DNA from: Streptomyces sp. A012304
GTDB lineage: Bacteria; Actinomycetota; Actinomycetes; Streptomycetales; Streptomycetaceae
Direction of reading: 5' to 3'
Length of the DNA: 64,000 nt
Assembly (NCBI RefSeq): GCF_026008495.1
Contig: NZ_BQUN01000098.1
Location: 62,001-126,000, forward strand
The position numbers and the translations under genes are program-made. The notes below the pieces were generated by a model. That model saw only the letters and a list, made by a program, of their open reading frames with translations. It was not told the origin of the DNA and did no database searches. Below are positions 42,053-50,783 of this stretch, piece by piece (the first letter of the stretch is position 1; every line of letters starts with the position of its first letter).

Positions 42053-43252
42053 GTGGCAGCACCGCAGAACTACCTCGCAGTCATCAAAGTCATCGGTGTC
42101 GGCGGCGGTGGTGTCAATGCCATCAACCGGATGATCGAGGTCGGTCTCAAGGGCGTCGAGTTCATCGCCATCAACACCGACGCGCAGGCGCTGTTGATGA
42201 GCGACGCCGACGTCAAGCTCGACGTCGGCCGCGAACTCACCCGCGGACTCGGCGCCGGAGCCAACCCGGCCGTCGGCCGCAAGGCCGCCGAGGACCACCG
42301 CGAGGAGATCGAGGAGGTCCTCAAGGGGGCCGACATGGTCTTCGTGACGGCCGGTGAAGGCGGCGGCACCGGCACCGGCGGCGCGCCCGTCGTGGCCAAC
42401 ATCGCACGCTCCCTGGGCGCCCTCACCATCGGCGTGGTCACGCGCCCGTTCACCTTCGAGGGACGGCGCCGCGCCAACCAGGCCGAGGACGGCATCGCCG
42501 AACTCCGCGAAGAGGTCGACACCCTCATCGTCATCCCGAACGACCGGCTGCTGTCCATCTCGGACCGCCAGGTCTCCGTCCTGGACGCCTTCAAGTCGGC
42601 CGACCAGGTCCTCCTCTCCGGTGTCCAGGGCATCACCGACCTCATCACCACCCCCGGCCTCATCAACCTCGACTTCGCCGACGTCAAGTCGGTCATGTCC
42701 GAGGCCGGCTCCGCCCTCATGGGCATCGGCTCGGCCCGCGGCGACGACCGCGCGGTGGCCGCCGCCGAGATGGCGATCTCCTCCCCGCTCCTCGAGGCCT
42801 CCATCGACGGCGCCCGCGGCGTGCTGCTCTCCATCTCCGGCGGCTCCGACCTCGGTCTGTTCGAGATCAACGAGGCCGCCCAGCTGGTCAGCGAGGCCGC
42901 CCACCCCGAGGCCAACATCATCTTCGGCGCGGTCATCGACGACGCCCTCGGCGACGAGGTCCGCGTCACCGTGATCGCGGCCGGCTTCGACGGCGGTCAG
43001 CCGCCGGCCCGCCGGGACAACGTCCTCGGTTCGGCCTCCGCCTCAACCTCCCGCCGCGAGGAGCCCGCCCCGGCGCGGCAGCCCGAGAGCCGCCCCTCCT
43101 TCGGGGCCCTCGGCAGCGTCACGCCGAAGGAGGAGCCGGAGCCGGCGCCCGAGCCGGTGGCCGACCTCCCGGCCTCCCCGGCGGTCCCGCCGTCGCGGAC
43201 CTTCTCGGACAGCGCGGCCGAGGAGCTGGATGTGCCGGACTTCCTGAAGTGA
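42053..43252 (+). CDS. ftsZ: Tubulin-like cell division GTPase FtsZ
   Basis: The 399-residue protein polymerises into the Z-ring or, in aerial hyphae, into ladders of Z-rings for sporulation. The GTP-binding domain has VIGVGGGGVNAINRM (about 13-27), the tubulin signature GGGTGTG at 103-109 and the catalytic T7 loop NLDFADV (about 205-211). A variable Glu/Pro/Ser-rich linker (about 318-385) precedes the conserved C-terminal peptide LDVPDFLK, which binds SepF. The GTG start is 42053. sepF lies three genes downstream. Confidence 0.98.
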   Translation: MAAPQNYLAVIKVIGVGGGGVNAINRMIEVGLKGVEFIAINTDAQALLMSDADVKLDVGRELTRGLGAGANPAVGRKAAEDHREEIEEVLKGADMVFVTAGEGGGTGTGGAPVVANIARSLGALTIGVVTRPFTFEGRRRANQAEDGIAELREEVDTLIVIPNDRLLSISDRQVSVLDAFKSADQVLLSGVQGITDLITTPGLINLDFADVKSVMSEAGSALMGIGSARGDDRAVAAAEMAISSPLLEASIDGARGVLLSISGGSDLGLFEINEAAQLVSEAAHPEANIIFGAVIDDALGDEVRVTVIAAGFDGGQPPARRDNVLGSASASTSRREEPAPARQPESRPSFGALGSVTPKEEPEPAPEPVADLPASPAVPPSRTFSDSAAEELDVPDFLK

Positions 43253-43977
43253 TAGGACAGCGCGGACACGTGAGCGGCGCGCACTTCGCCTTCACCGATC
43301 GGTGGGGCGGGGTGAGCGCCGCTCCGTATGAGGAGCTCAACCTCGGCGGCGCGGTCGGCGACGACCCCGACGCCGTACGGACCAACCGCGAGCTGGCGGC
43401 CAAGACACTCGGACTCGACCCCGCGCTGGTCGTCTGGATGAACCAGGTGCACGGCGACGGCGTGGCCGAGGTCGACGGACCCTGGGGCGAGCGTCCGGTG
43501 CCCGAGGTCGACGCGATCGTCACCACCCGACGGCAGCTCGCCCTCGCGGTGCTGACCGCCGACTGCACACCCGTCCTGCTCGCCGACCCGGTCGCCGGAG
43601 TCGCCGCCGCGGCCCACGCCGGCCGGCCCGGCATGGTCGCCGGGGTCGTCCCCGCCGCCGTGGAGGCGATGGTAAAGCTCGGCGCCGAGCCGTCCCGGAT
43701 CGTCGCCCGCACCGGGCCCGCCGTCTGCGGCCGGTGCTACGAGGTGCCGGACGCGATGCGCGCCGAGGTGGCCGCCGTCGAGCCGGCGGCGTACGCCGAG
43801 ACGAGTTGGGGCACGCCGGCGGTCGATGTGACCGCGGGGGTGCACGCGCAGCTCGAGCGGCTCGGGGTGCACGACCGGGAGCAGTCGCCGGTGTGCACGC
43901 GGGAGTCGCAGGACCACTTCTCGTACCGCCGCGACCGCACCACCGGGCGACTCGCGGGATATGTCTGGCTGGACTGA
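43249..43977 (+). CDS. pgeF: Peptidoglycan editing factor / laccase-domain protein (PgeF, YfiH family)
   Basis: This 242-residue protein has the YfiH/LACC1 fold with conserved His-Cys metal site: ADCTPVLLADP and AAAHAGRPGMVAG, preceded by WMNQVHGDGVAEVD. Members remove L-Ser-containing mis-made precursors (PgeF) or act as multicopper or purine-nucleoside enzymes; position directly behind ftsZ favours a cell-wall role. The GTG at 43249 overlaps the ftsZ stop; a second GTG seven codons later is an alternative start. Confidence 0.88.
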   Translation: MIGQRGHVSGAHFAFTDRWGGVSAAPYEELNLGGAVGDDPDAVRTNRELAAKTLGLDPALVVWMNQVHGDGVAEVDGPWGERPVPEVDAIVTTRRQLALAVLTADCTPVLLADPVAGVAAAAHAGRPGMVAGVVPAAVEAMVKLGAEPSRIVARTGPAVCGRCYEVPDAMRAEVAAVEPAAYAETSWGTPAVDVTAGVHAQLERLGVHDREQSPVCTRESQDHFSYRRDRTTGRLAGYVWLD

Positions 43978-43983
43978 TGGGGC

Positions 43984-44703
43984 ATGACGGACCGTAAGGG
44001 CGAACTCGCCGGGAATCTGGCGAAGGTGGAGGAGCGCATCGCCGCGGCGTGCGCGGCCGCCGGACGCAAGCGCGAGGAAGTGACCCTCATCGTGGTCACC
44101 AAGACCTACCCGGCGAGCGATGTGCGGATCCTGTCGGAGCTCGGCGTGCGCCACGTCGCCGAGAACCGTGACCAGGACGCGGCGCCGAAGGCCGCGGCTT
44201 GCTCGGATCTGTCCCTTTCCTGGCACTTCGTGGGTCAGTTGCAGACCAACAAGGTGCGATCGGTGGTCGGTTACGCGGATGTCGTGCAGTCCGTCGACCG
44301 TTCCCGGCTGGTGACGGCCCTGTCGAAGGAGGCCGTCCGGGTCGGGCGCGAGGTCGGCTGCCTGATCCAGGTCGCGCTCGACGCGGGCGAGAGCGCGCGG
44401 GGCGAGCGGGGTGGCGTGGCGCCCGGCGGGATCGAGGAGTTGGCCGCGCTCGTCGCCGGCTCGCCGGGGCTGCGGCTTGACGGACTGATGACCGTCGCAC
44501 CTCTGACCGGGGAGTACGCGGGCCGCCAACGGGCCGCGTTCGGGCGGTTGATGGATTTGTCGACTGACCTGCGCCGAGCCCATCCGGCTGCGAACATGGT
44601 CTCGGCAGGGATGAGTGCGGACCTCGAGGAGGCCGTGGCGGCCGGGGCGACACATGTGCGCGTCGGCACTGCGGTACTCGGAGTCCGCCCCAGGCTCGGG
44701 TAA
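43984..44703 (+). CDS. yggS: Pyridoxal-phosphate homeostasis protein (YggS/PLPBP family)
   Basis: The 239-residue single-domain PLP protein has the fold-type III barrel without known catalytic activity and buffers free pyridoxal phosphate. The PLP Lys is K40 in LIVVTKTYP. Other family segments are HVAENRDQDAAPKA, WHFVGQLQTNKVRSVV and the C-terminal VSAGMSADLEEAVAAGATHVRVGTAVLG. It lies 6 bp after pgeF, in the same position as in many Gram-positive division clusters. Confidence 0.95.
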   Translation: MTDRKGELAGNLAKVEERIAAACAAAGRKREEVTLIVVTKTYPASDVRILSELGVRHVAENRDQDAAPKAAACSDLSLSWHFVGQLQTNKVRSVVGYADVVQSVDRSRLVTALSKEAVRVGREVGCLIQVALDAGESARGERGGVAPGGIEELAALVAGSPGLRLDGLMTVAPLTGEYAGRQRAAFGRLMDLSTDLRRAHPAANMVSAGMSADLEEAVAAGATHVRVGTAVLGVRPRLG

Positions 44704-44831
44704 CGTCGCCAGGAAGTCGGACCACAGCAGAAAATATGGTCATTGCCGTCGAAAGGCGGGCGGGAGGACCACGTGGATCGCGGGACTTGGCAGTCGTCAG
44801 CCGATCCACCACAGAGCGGAGGACTCAGAGC

Positions 44832-45473
44832 ATGGCCGGCGCGATGCGCAAGATGGCGGTCTACCTCGGCCTCGTGGAGGACGATGGGTACGACGGCCGG
44901 GGATTCGACCCCGATGACGACTTCGAACCCGAGCTCGACCCGGAGCCCGAGCGCGACCACCGACGGCACGAGCCGTCACACCAGTCGCATGGCGCACACC
45001 AGTCCCAAAGGGACGAAGAGGTGCGTATCGTACAGCCGCCCGCGCCTCGCGAGCCGGTGGCCAGATCCGCTTCGCTCGGCGCGGAATCCGGCCGTCCGGC
45101 GCGCATCGCGCCCGTGGCATCCATCACACAAGAACGTCAGTCCCTGGAGAAGAACGCACCGGTGATCATGCCCAAGGTCGTGTCCGAACGAGAGCCGTAC
45201 CGGATCACCACGCTCCACCCCCGGACCTACAACGAGGCCCGTACCATCGGGGAACACTTCCGTGAGGGCACCCCGGTGATCATGAATCTGACTGAGATGG
45301 ATGACACAGACGCGAAGCGACTTGTCGACTTTGCGGCCGGTTTGGTGTTTGGTCTTCACGGCAGCATCGAGCGGGTGACGCAGAAGGTGTTCCTGTTGTC
45401 GCCTGCTAACGTCGATGTCACGGCGGAGGACAAGGCCCGCATCGCAGAGGGCGGGTTCTTCAACCAGAGCTGA
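44832..45473 (+). CDS. sepF: Cell division protein SepF
   Basis: This 213-residue protein anchors FtsZ filaments to the membrane in actinomycetes, which lack FtsA. ATG 44832 has GGAGG nine bases upstream and gives the amphipathic N-terminal membrane helix (MAGAMRKMAVYLGLVEDD). A charged disordered linker (about 20-110) precedes the conserved core with ITTLHPRTYNEARTIGEHFREG and VIMNLTEMDDTDAKRLVDFAAGLVFGLHGSIERV, the FtsZ-tail-binding dimer domain. It is encoded between yggS and yggT. The 128-bp upstream spacer has a TATGGT -10-like box. Confidence 0.96.
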   Translation: MAGAMRKMAVYLGLVEDDGYDGRGFDPDDDFEPELDPEPERDHRRHEPSHQSHGAHQSQRDEEVRIVQPPAPREPVARSASLGAESGRPARIAPVASITQERQSLEKNAPVIMPKVVSEREPYRITTLHPRTYNEARTIGEHFREGTPVIMNLTEMDDTDAKRLVDFAAGLVFGLHGSIERVTQKVFLLSPANVDVTAEDKARIAEGGFFNQS

Positions 45474-45548
45474 GACGTAACACCGGAAACAGCGGTACAC
45501 AGCAGTACACACAGAGCACGGGAAACAGGGGAGAGGGAAGCACCGAAC

Positions 45549-45833
45549 ATGGGCGTGGTCCTTGATGTCGTCTACATCGCGCTGATGGTCTTCCTCATCG
45601 TGCTCATCTTCCGGTTGGTCATGGACTACGTCTTCCAGTTCGCCCGCTCATGGCAGCCCGGCAAGGCGATGGTGGTCGTTCTGGAGGCCACCTACACTGT
45701 CACCGATCCACCGCTCAAGCTTCTGCGGCGGGTCATCCCGCCGCTACGTCTCGGGGGCGTGGCGCTCGACCTGTCCTTCTTCGTACTGATGATCATCGTC
45801 TACATCCTGATCTCGATCGTGAGCCGGCTGTGA
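45549..45833 (+). CDS. YggT-family small membrane protein
   Basis: This 94-residue protein has two transmembrane helices (about 3-25 and 68-92) flanking a short loop with the YggT motif (VLEATYTVTDPPLKLLRRVIPPLRLGGVALDLSFFVLM). YggT proteins sit between sepF and divIVA in actinobacteria and firmicutes. They are thought to help osmotic or division functions; the molecular role is unknown. GGAGAGGG precedes the ATG. Confidence 0.92.
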   Translation: MGVVLDVVYIALMVFLIVLIFRLVMDYVFQFARSWQPGKAMVVVLEATYTVTDPPLKLLRRVIPPLRLGGVALDLSFFVLMIIVYILISIVSRL

Positions 45834-45886
45834 GCGATGTGAACTACCGTCTTGCCGAATGCCGACGACTACGTTGAGGTGAAGAG

Positions 45887-47089
45887 ATGCCGTTGACCCC
45901 CGAGGACGTGCGGAACAAGCAGTTCACGACCGTCCGCCTCCGAGAAGGCTATGACGAGGACGAGGTCGATGCCTTCCTCGATGAGGTCGAAGCCGAACTG
46001 ACGCGCCTGCTCCGGGAGAACGAGGACCTGCGCGCCAAACTGGCCGCGGCCACGCGTGCTGCTGCCCAGAACCAGCAGAACATGCGCAAGCCTCCGGAGC
46101 CGCAGGACCAGCAGCAAGGCGGTATGCAGCAGCAGGGCGGTATGCAGCAGGGCGGTATGCAGCAGGGTATGCCGCAGCAGCAGGGCATGCCGCAGCAGGG
46201 TATGCCGCAGCAGGGCATGCGAGGTCCGGGCGCTCCGGTGCCCGCCGGCATATCGGGCCCGCCGCAGCAGCAGATGGGTGGCCCCATGGGTGGTCCGCCC
46301 CAGCTGCCGAGCGGTGCCCCGCAGCTGCCCGCCGGCCCCGGCGGCCAGGGCCCGCAGGGTCCCGGTCCGATGGGTCAGGGCCCCATGGGTCAGGGGCCGA
46401 TGGGCGGCCAGCCGCCCATGCAGCAGCAGATGGGTGGCCCGATGGGCGGCCCCATGGGTGGCCCGATGGGCGGCCCCGGTCAGGGCCCCGGTGGCGACAG
46501 CGCCGCCCGTGTCCTCTCGCTGGCCCAGCAGACCGCCGACCAGGCGATCGCCGAGGCCCGTTCCGAGGCCAACAAGATCGTCGGCGAGGCGCGCAGCCGC
46601 GCCGAGGGTCTGGAGCGTGACGCCCGTGCCAAGGCCGACGCGCTGGAGCGGGACGCGCAGGAGAAGCACCGCGTCGCGATGGGCTCCCTGGAGTCCGCCC
46701 GCGCCACGCTGGAGCGCAAGGTCGAGGACCTGCGCGGCTTCGAGCGCGAGTACCGCACCCGCCTGAAGTCGTACCTGGAGTCGCAGCTGCGTCAGCTGGA
46801 GACCCAGGCCGACGACTCCCTGGCTCCGCCGCGCACCCCGGCCACGGCCTCCCTGCCGCCGTCCCCGGCGCCCTCCATGGCACCGGCCGGCGCCAGCGCC
46901 CCGTCCTACGGCGGCAACCAGGGCATGGGCGGCGCCCCGAGCCCGGCGGCCCCGTCCTACGGCGGCCAGCAGCAGATGTCGCCGGCGATGACCCAGCCGA
47001 TGGCTCCGGTCCGGCCGCAGGGCCCGTCGCCGATGGGCCAGGCCCCCTCGCCGATGCGCGGTTTCCTCATCGACGAGGATGACAACTGA
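45887..47089 (+). CDS. divIVA: Polar growth protein DivIVA
   Basis: The 400-residue coiled-coil protein marks hyphal tips and recruits wall synthesis there. The N-terminal lipid-binding region (MPLTPEDVRNKQFTTVRLREGYDEDEVDAFLDEVE, about 1-35) and first coiled coil (36-65) are typical. A long Q/G/M/P-rich linker (about 75-205) separates it from a second coiled coil (about 210-305, RVLSLAQQTADQAIAEARSEANKIVGEAR onward). A Pro/Ala-rich tail follows, ending in MRGFLIDEDDN. In S. coelicolor DivIVA is essential and phosphorylated by a Ser/Thr kinase. A strong terminator follows. Confidence 0.97.
   Translation: MPLTPEDVRNKQFTTVRLREGYDEDEVDAFLDEVEAELTRLLRENEDLRAKLAAATRAAAQNQQNMRKPPEPQDQQQGGMQQQGGMQQGGMQQGMPQQQGMPQQGMPQQGMRGPGAPVPAGISGPPQQQMGGPMGGPPQLPSGAPQLPAGPGGQGPQGPGPMGQGPMGQGPMGGQPPMQQQMGGPMGGPMGGPMGGPGQGPGGDSAARVLSLAQQTADQAIAEARSEANKIVGEARSRAEGLERDARAKADALERDAQEKHRVAMGSLESARATLERKVEDLRGFEREYRTRLKSYLESQLRQLETQADDSLAPPRTPATASLPPSPAPSMAPAGASAPSYGGNQGMGGAPSPAAPSYGGQQQMSPAMTQPMAPVRPQGPSPMGQAPSPMRGFLIDEDDN
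46111..46220 (+). repeat. In-frame tandem repeats (GGTATGCAGCAGG-type) in the divIVA linker
   Basis: Seven or so near-identical units of 12-15 bp, of the type GGTATGCAGCAGG or GGCATGCCGCAGCAGG, encode GMQQG/GMPQQ repeats. A second repeat block (ATGGGTGGCC / ATGGGCGGCC) encoding GPMG units lies at about 46365-46480. Such arrays are prone to length change by slippage. Confidence 0.85.
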
Positions 47090-47124
47090 CGGCCAGTAGT
47101 ACGCCTTAGGCGTCGGCAGCGTTC

Positions 47125-47167
47125 AAAAGGGCGGGCCCCGGATTCGATCCGGGGTCCCGCCCTTTTT
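47125..47167 (+). terminator. Rho-independent terminator after divIVA
   Basis: AAAAGGGCGGGCCCCGGAT and its near-exact complement (one bulged T) form a stem of about 15 GC-rich pairs plus A-T pairs around the loop TCG, followed by TTTTT. It closes the division cluster and lies before the convergent ileS end. Confidence 0.92.
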
Positions 47168-47232
47168 ACGCGTGTTGACGACGGTGACGGTGGGACCCGC
47201 GGGCCTGTGGTCGGTTGCGGCCGTCCCACGCC

Positions 47233-50200
47233 TCACCCCCGTGCCTCATGCCACGCCTTGCGCAGGCGGAAGGTCAGGGTGAGGCTCTCGTCCGTGAACG
47301 GGGGGCCGTAGGTGTCGTCCGCGTCGCCCTGGGTGAAGTCCGTGGCGAGGACCTCGTCGGCGATCAGGGCGGTGTGCGCGGTCAGCGCGTCGACGGTGGC
47401 CGGGTCGGTCGCCGTCCAGCGCAGGGCGATCCGGTCGACCACGTCCAATCCGCTGTTCTTGCGGGCTTCCTGGATCAGACGGATCGCGTCACGGGCCAGG
47501 CCCGCGCGGTGCAGCTCCTCGGTGATCGCCAGGTCGAGGGCTACCGTCGCGCCGGAGTCGGAGGCCACCGACCAGCCCTCGCGCGGGGTCTCAGTGATGA
47601 TCACCTCCTCCGGTGCGAGGGTGATCGTCTCGCCGTCGACCTCGACCGTCGCCGTGCCCTCGCGCAGGGCCAGGGAGAGCGCGGCCGCGTCGGCGGCGGC
47701 CACGGCCTTCGCCACGTCCTGGACGCGCTTGCCGAACCGCTTGCCCAGGACGCGGAAGTTCGCCTTCGCGGTGGTGTCCACCAGGCTGCCGCCGACCTCG
47801 CTCAGCGACGCCAGCGACTCGACGTTCAGCTCCTGCGCGATCTGCGTGCGCAGCTCGGGGGAGAGGGCGTCGAAGCCGGTGGCCCCGATCAGGGCGCGGC
47901 GCAGCGGCCGGCGGGTCTTCACACCCGACTCCGCGCGCGTGGCGCGGCCCAGCTCGACCAGCCGGCGGACCAGGGCCATCTGCCGCGACAGCTCCGGGTC
48001 GACCGCCGAGAGGTCCGGCTCCGGCCAGGACGCCAGGTGCACGGACTCCGGGGCGCCCGGGGTGACCGGAACCACCAGGTCCTGCCAGACCCGCTCGGTG
48101 AGGAACGGGATCAGCGGGGCCATCAGCCTGGTCACCGTCTCCACGACCTCGTGCAGGGTGCGCAGCGCGGCCTCGTCGCCCCGCCAGAAGCGGCGGCGCG
48201 AGCGGCGGACGTACCAGTTGGACAGGTCGTCGACGAAGGCCGAGAGCAGCTTTCCGGCGCGCTGGGTGTCGTAGGCCTCCAGGGAGGCGGTCACCTGCTC
48301 GGTGAGCGCGTGCAGCTCGCTCAGCAGCCAGCGGTCCAGGAGCGGGCGTTCGGCGGGGGCCGGGTCGCTCCCCGAGGGCGCCCAGTGCGAGGTACGGGCG
48401 TACAGGGCCTGGAAGGCGACCGTGTTCCAGTAGGTCAGGAGCGTCTTGCGGACGACCTCCTGGATCGCGCCGTGGCCGACGCGGCGAGCCGTCCAGGGGG
48501 AGCCGCCGGCCGCCATGAACCAGCGGACGGCGTCGGCGCCGTGCTGGTCCATGAGCGGGATCGGCTGGAGGATGTTGCCCAGGTGCTTGGACATCTTGCG
48601 GCCGTCCTCGGCGAGGATGTGTCCGAGGCAGACCACGTTCTCGTAGGACGACCTGTCGAAGACCAGGGTGCCGACGGCCATGAGCGTGTAGAACCAGCCG
48701 CGGGTCTGGTCGATGGCCTCGGAGATGAACTGCGCCGGGTAGCGGCGCTCGAACAGCTCCTTGTTCCGGTACGGGTAGCCCCACTGCGCGAACGGCATCG
48801 AACCCGAGTCGTACCAGGCGTCGATCACCTCCGGCACGCGCGTGGACGTCCTCCCGCAGCCGTCGTGCGGGCAGGTGAAGGTGACGGCGTCGATGTACGG
48901 GCGGTGCGGGTCCAGCCCGGACTGGTCGGTGCCGGTCAGCCCGGTCAGCTCCGCGCGTGAGCCGACGACGGTGAGATGGCCGTCCTCGCAGCGCCAGATC
49001 GGCAGCGGGGTGCCCCAGTAGCGGCTGCGGGACAGCGCCCAGTCGATGTTGTTGTTCAGCCAGTCGCCGAAGCGGCCGTGCTTGACCGTCCCGGGGAACC
49101 AGTTGGTCCTCTCGTTCTCCTGGAGGAGGCGGTCCTTGACGGCCGTGGTGCGGATGTACCAGGACGGCTGCGCGTAGTACAGGAGCGCGGTGTGGCAGCG
49201 CCAGCAGTGCGGGTAGCTGTGCTCGTACGGGAGGTGCCGGAGGAGGAGGCCGCGCTGCTGGAGGTCATCGGTGAGTCGTTCGTCCGCCTTCTTGAAGAAG
49301 ACGCCGCCGACCAGGGGGACGTCCTCGGCGAAGGTGCCGTTTTGGCGGACCGGGTTCACCAGCGGCAGGCCGTAGGAACGGCAGACCCTCAGGTCGTCCT
49401 CGCCGAAGGCGGGGGACTGGTGGACCAGGCCCGTGCCGTCCTCGGTGGTGACGTAGTCGGCGTTGACGACGAAGTGCGCCTCGGCGGGGAACTCCACCAG
49501 CTCGAACGGACGTTGATAGGACCAGCGTTCCATCTCGGCGCCGGTGAAGGTCTCGCCGGTGGTCACCCAGCCCTCGCCGAGCGCCCGCGCGACGAGCGGT
49601 TCGGCGACGACGAGCTTCTCCTCGCCGTCGGTCGCGACGACGTAGGTGATCCCGGGATGGGCGGCGACGGCCGTGTTGGAGACCAGTGTCCAAGGGGTCG
49701 TCGTCCAGACCAGGAGGGCGGCCTGCCCGGCGAGCGGACCGGAGGTGAGCGGGAAACGGACGTACACGGACGGGTCGACGACCGTCTCGTAGCCCTGCGC
49801 CAGCTCGTGGTCGGACAGGCCGGTGCCGCAGCGGGGGCACCAGGGGGCGACGCGGTGGTCCTGGACCAGCAGACCCTTGGTGAAGATCTCCTTCAGCGAC
49901 CACCAGACCGAATCGATGTACTCCGGATCCATGGTCCGGTAGGCGTCGTCGAGGTCGACCCAGTAGCCCATGCGGGTCGTGAGTTCGGCGAAGGCGTCGG
50001 TGTGCCGGGTGACGGACGCGCGGCACCTGGCGTTGAACGCGGCGATGCCGTACGCCTCGATGTCCTGCTTGCCGGAGAAGCCCAGTTCCTTCTCCACCGC
50101 CAGTTCCACCGGCAGGCCGTGGCAGTCCCAGCCGGCCTTGCGAACCACATGGTGGCCGCGCATCGTGCGGAAACGGGGGAAGACGTCCTTGAAGACGCGC

Positions 50201-50388
50201 GCCTCGATGTGGTGGGCGCCCGGCATGCCGTTGGCGGTGGGCGGGCCCTCGTAGAACACCCACTCGGGGCGGCCCTCGGACTGCTCCAGGCTCTTGGCGA
50301 AGATCTTCCTCGCGCGCCAGAAGCCGAGCACCCCGTGCTCCAGGGCGGGCAGGTCGATCTGGGCGGGCACCTGGCGGTATCGCGTCAT
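47233..50388 (-). CDS. ileS: Isoleucyl-tRNA synthetase, type 2, with GXHH signature
   Basis: This 1051-residue class I synthetase charges tRNA-Ile. The start ATG 50388 gives MTRYRQVPAQIDLPALEHG; longer in-frame versions lack support. The sequence follows the eukaryote-like IleRS2 form: PPTANGMPGAHHIEARVFKD carries G57-A58-H59-H60 where the HXGH motif normally is. The second signature is EDGRKMSKHLGN. The editing domain (about 190-400), WDCHGLPVE and an extended C-terminal anticodon-binding region are present. IleRS2 enzymes resist mupirocin. The promoter has TAGACT about 100 bp upstream, and no T-box core was found. Confidence 0.96.
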   Translation of the reverse strand: MTRYRQVPAQIDLPALEHGVLGFWRARKIFAKSLEQSEGRPEWVFYEGPPTANGMPGAHHIEARVFKDVFPRFRTMRGHHVVRKAGWDCHGLPVELAVEKELGFSGKQDIEAYGIAAFNARCRASVTRHTDAFAELTTRMGYWVDLDDAYRTMDPEYIDSVWWSLKEIFTKGLLVQDHRVAPWCPRCGTGLSDHELAQGYETVVDPSVYVRFPLTSGPLAGQAALLVWTTTPWTLVSNTAVAAHPGITYVVATDGEEKLVVAEPLVARALGEGWVTTGETFTGAEMERWSYQRPFELVEFPAEAHFVVNADYVTTEDGTGLVHQSPAFGEDDLRVCRSYGLPLVNPVRQNGTFAEDVPLVGGVFFKKADERLTDDLQQRGLLLRHLPYEHSYPHCWRCHTALLYYAQPSWYIRTTAVKDRLLQENERTNWFPGTVKHGRFGDWLNNNIDWALSRSRYWGTPLPIWRCEDGHLTVVGSRAELTGLTGTDQSGLDPHRPYIDAVTFTCPHDGCGRTSTRVPEVIDAWYDSGSMPFAQWGYPYRNKELFERRYPAQFISEAIDQTRGWFYTLMAVGTLVFDRSSYENVVCLGHILAEDGRKMSKHLGNILQPIPLMDQHGADAVRWFMAAGGSPWTARRVGHGAIQEVVRKTLLTYWNTVAFQALYARTSHWAPSGSDPAPAERPLLDRWLLSELHALTEQVTASLEAYDTQRAGKLLSAFVDDLSNWYVRRSRRRFWRGDEAALRTLHEVVETVTRLMAPLIPFLTERVWQDLVVPVTPGAPESVHLASWPEPDLSAVDPELSRQMALVRRLVELGRATRAESGVKTRRPLRRALIGATGFDALSPELRTQIAQELNVESLASLSEVGGSLVDTTAKANFRVLGKRFGKRVQDVAKAVAAADAAALSLALREGTATVEVDGETITLAPEEVIITETPREGWSVASDSGATVALDLAITEELHRAGLARDAIRLIQEARKNSGLDVVDRIALRWTATDPATVDALTAHTALIADEVLATDFTQGDADDTYGPPFTDESLTLTFRLRKAWHEARG

Positions 50389-50783
50389 GGGCCTTCCGCG
50401 GCCGGATGCGCCGGCGAGCCCCCTCGTCGGGGACGCGGGGCCGGATCTCCTCGCCCCTGCCTGTCGGCCGCGGCATTCCTCCGCTCTGCCCAGTCTACGG
50501 CGCGACACGCGGATGTGGCCGACCGTCGGCGCGGCCCCGGAGGCCGGCGGGGCGGGCCGACCTGGGGTGACCCGAATGGTGAGGGGCGGGGGCTCGGATT
50601 CCGGGACGCCGGGCCAGGCGGATTACCCGGCGGGGAGCTGGGCACAACGCATGCAGGCTTGCCGCGCGTCATGCGCGAGGCGGGCGAATCGGGCGGTGTG
50701 CCCCGTTGCCGCGGGACTCGAGTCGATTTATCGTCCCAGCACGATTCGCGCGCAAGATCACAATATGTGAAGGGGCCGCGGCC
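50389..50783. other. 395-bp divergent spacer between ileS and the DksA-like gene
   Basis: No gene is supported. On the minus strand a -10 box TAGACT (50492-50497) would start an ileS leader of about 100 nt. That leader contains small GC-rich hairpins and an out-of-frame ATG directly behind GGAGG, too close to be used. On the plus strand the last 70 bp are AT-richer and hold the DksA-like gene's promoter region. Confidence 0.5.

Noticed and set aside
47131..47160. tRNA-like T-arm (CCCCGGATTCGATCCGGGG)
   Set aside because: No acceptor, D or anticodon arms are present around it, and it is fully explained as the stem of the terminator after divIVA.
49265..50476. 403-codon open frame starting behind GGAGG upstream of ileS
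   Set aside because: The Shine-Dalgarno is only one base from the ATG, and the frame runs out of phase through ileS, with Arg/Pro-rich composition typical of a shadow frame.
50389..50500. T-box riboswitch in the ileS leader
   Set aside because: Actinobacterial ileS genes often have a translational T-box, but the core AGGGTGGNACCGCG with its TGGN bulge is not present. The nearest sequence (GGAGGAATGCCGCGG) lacks TGG.
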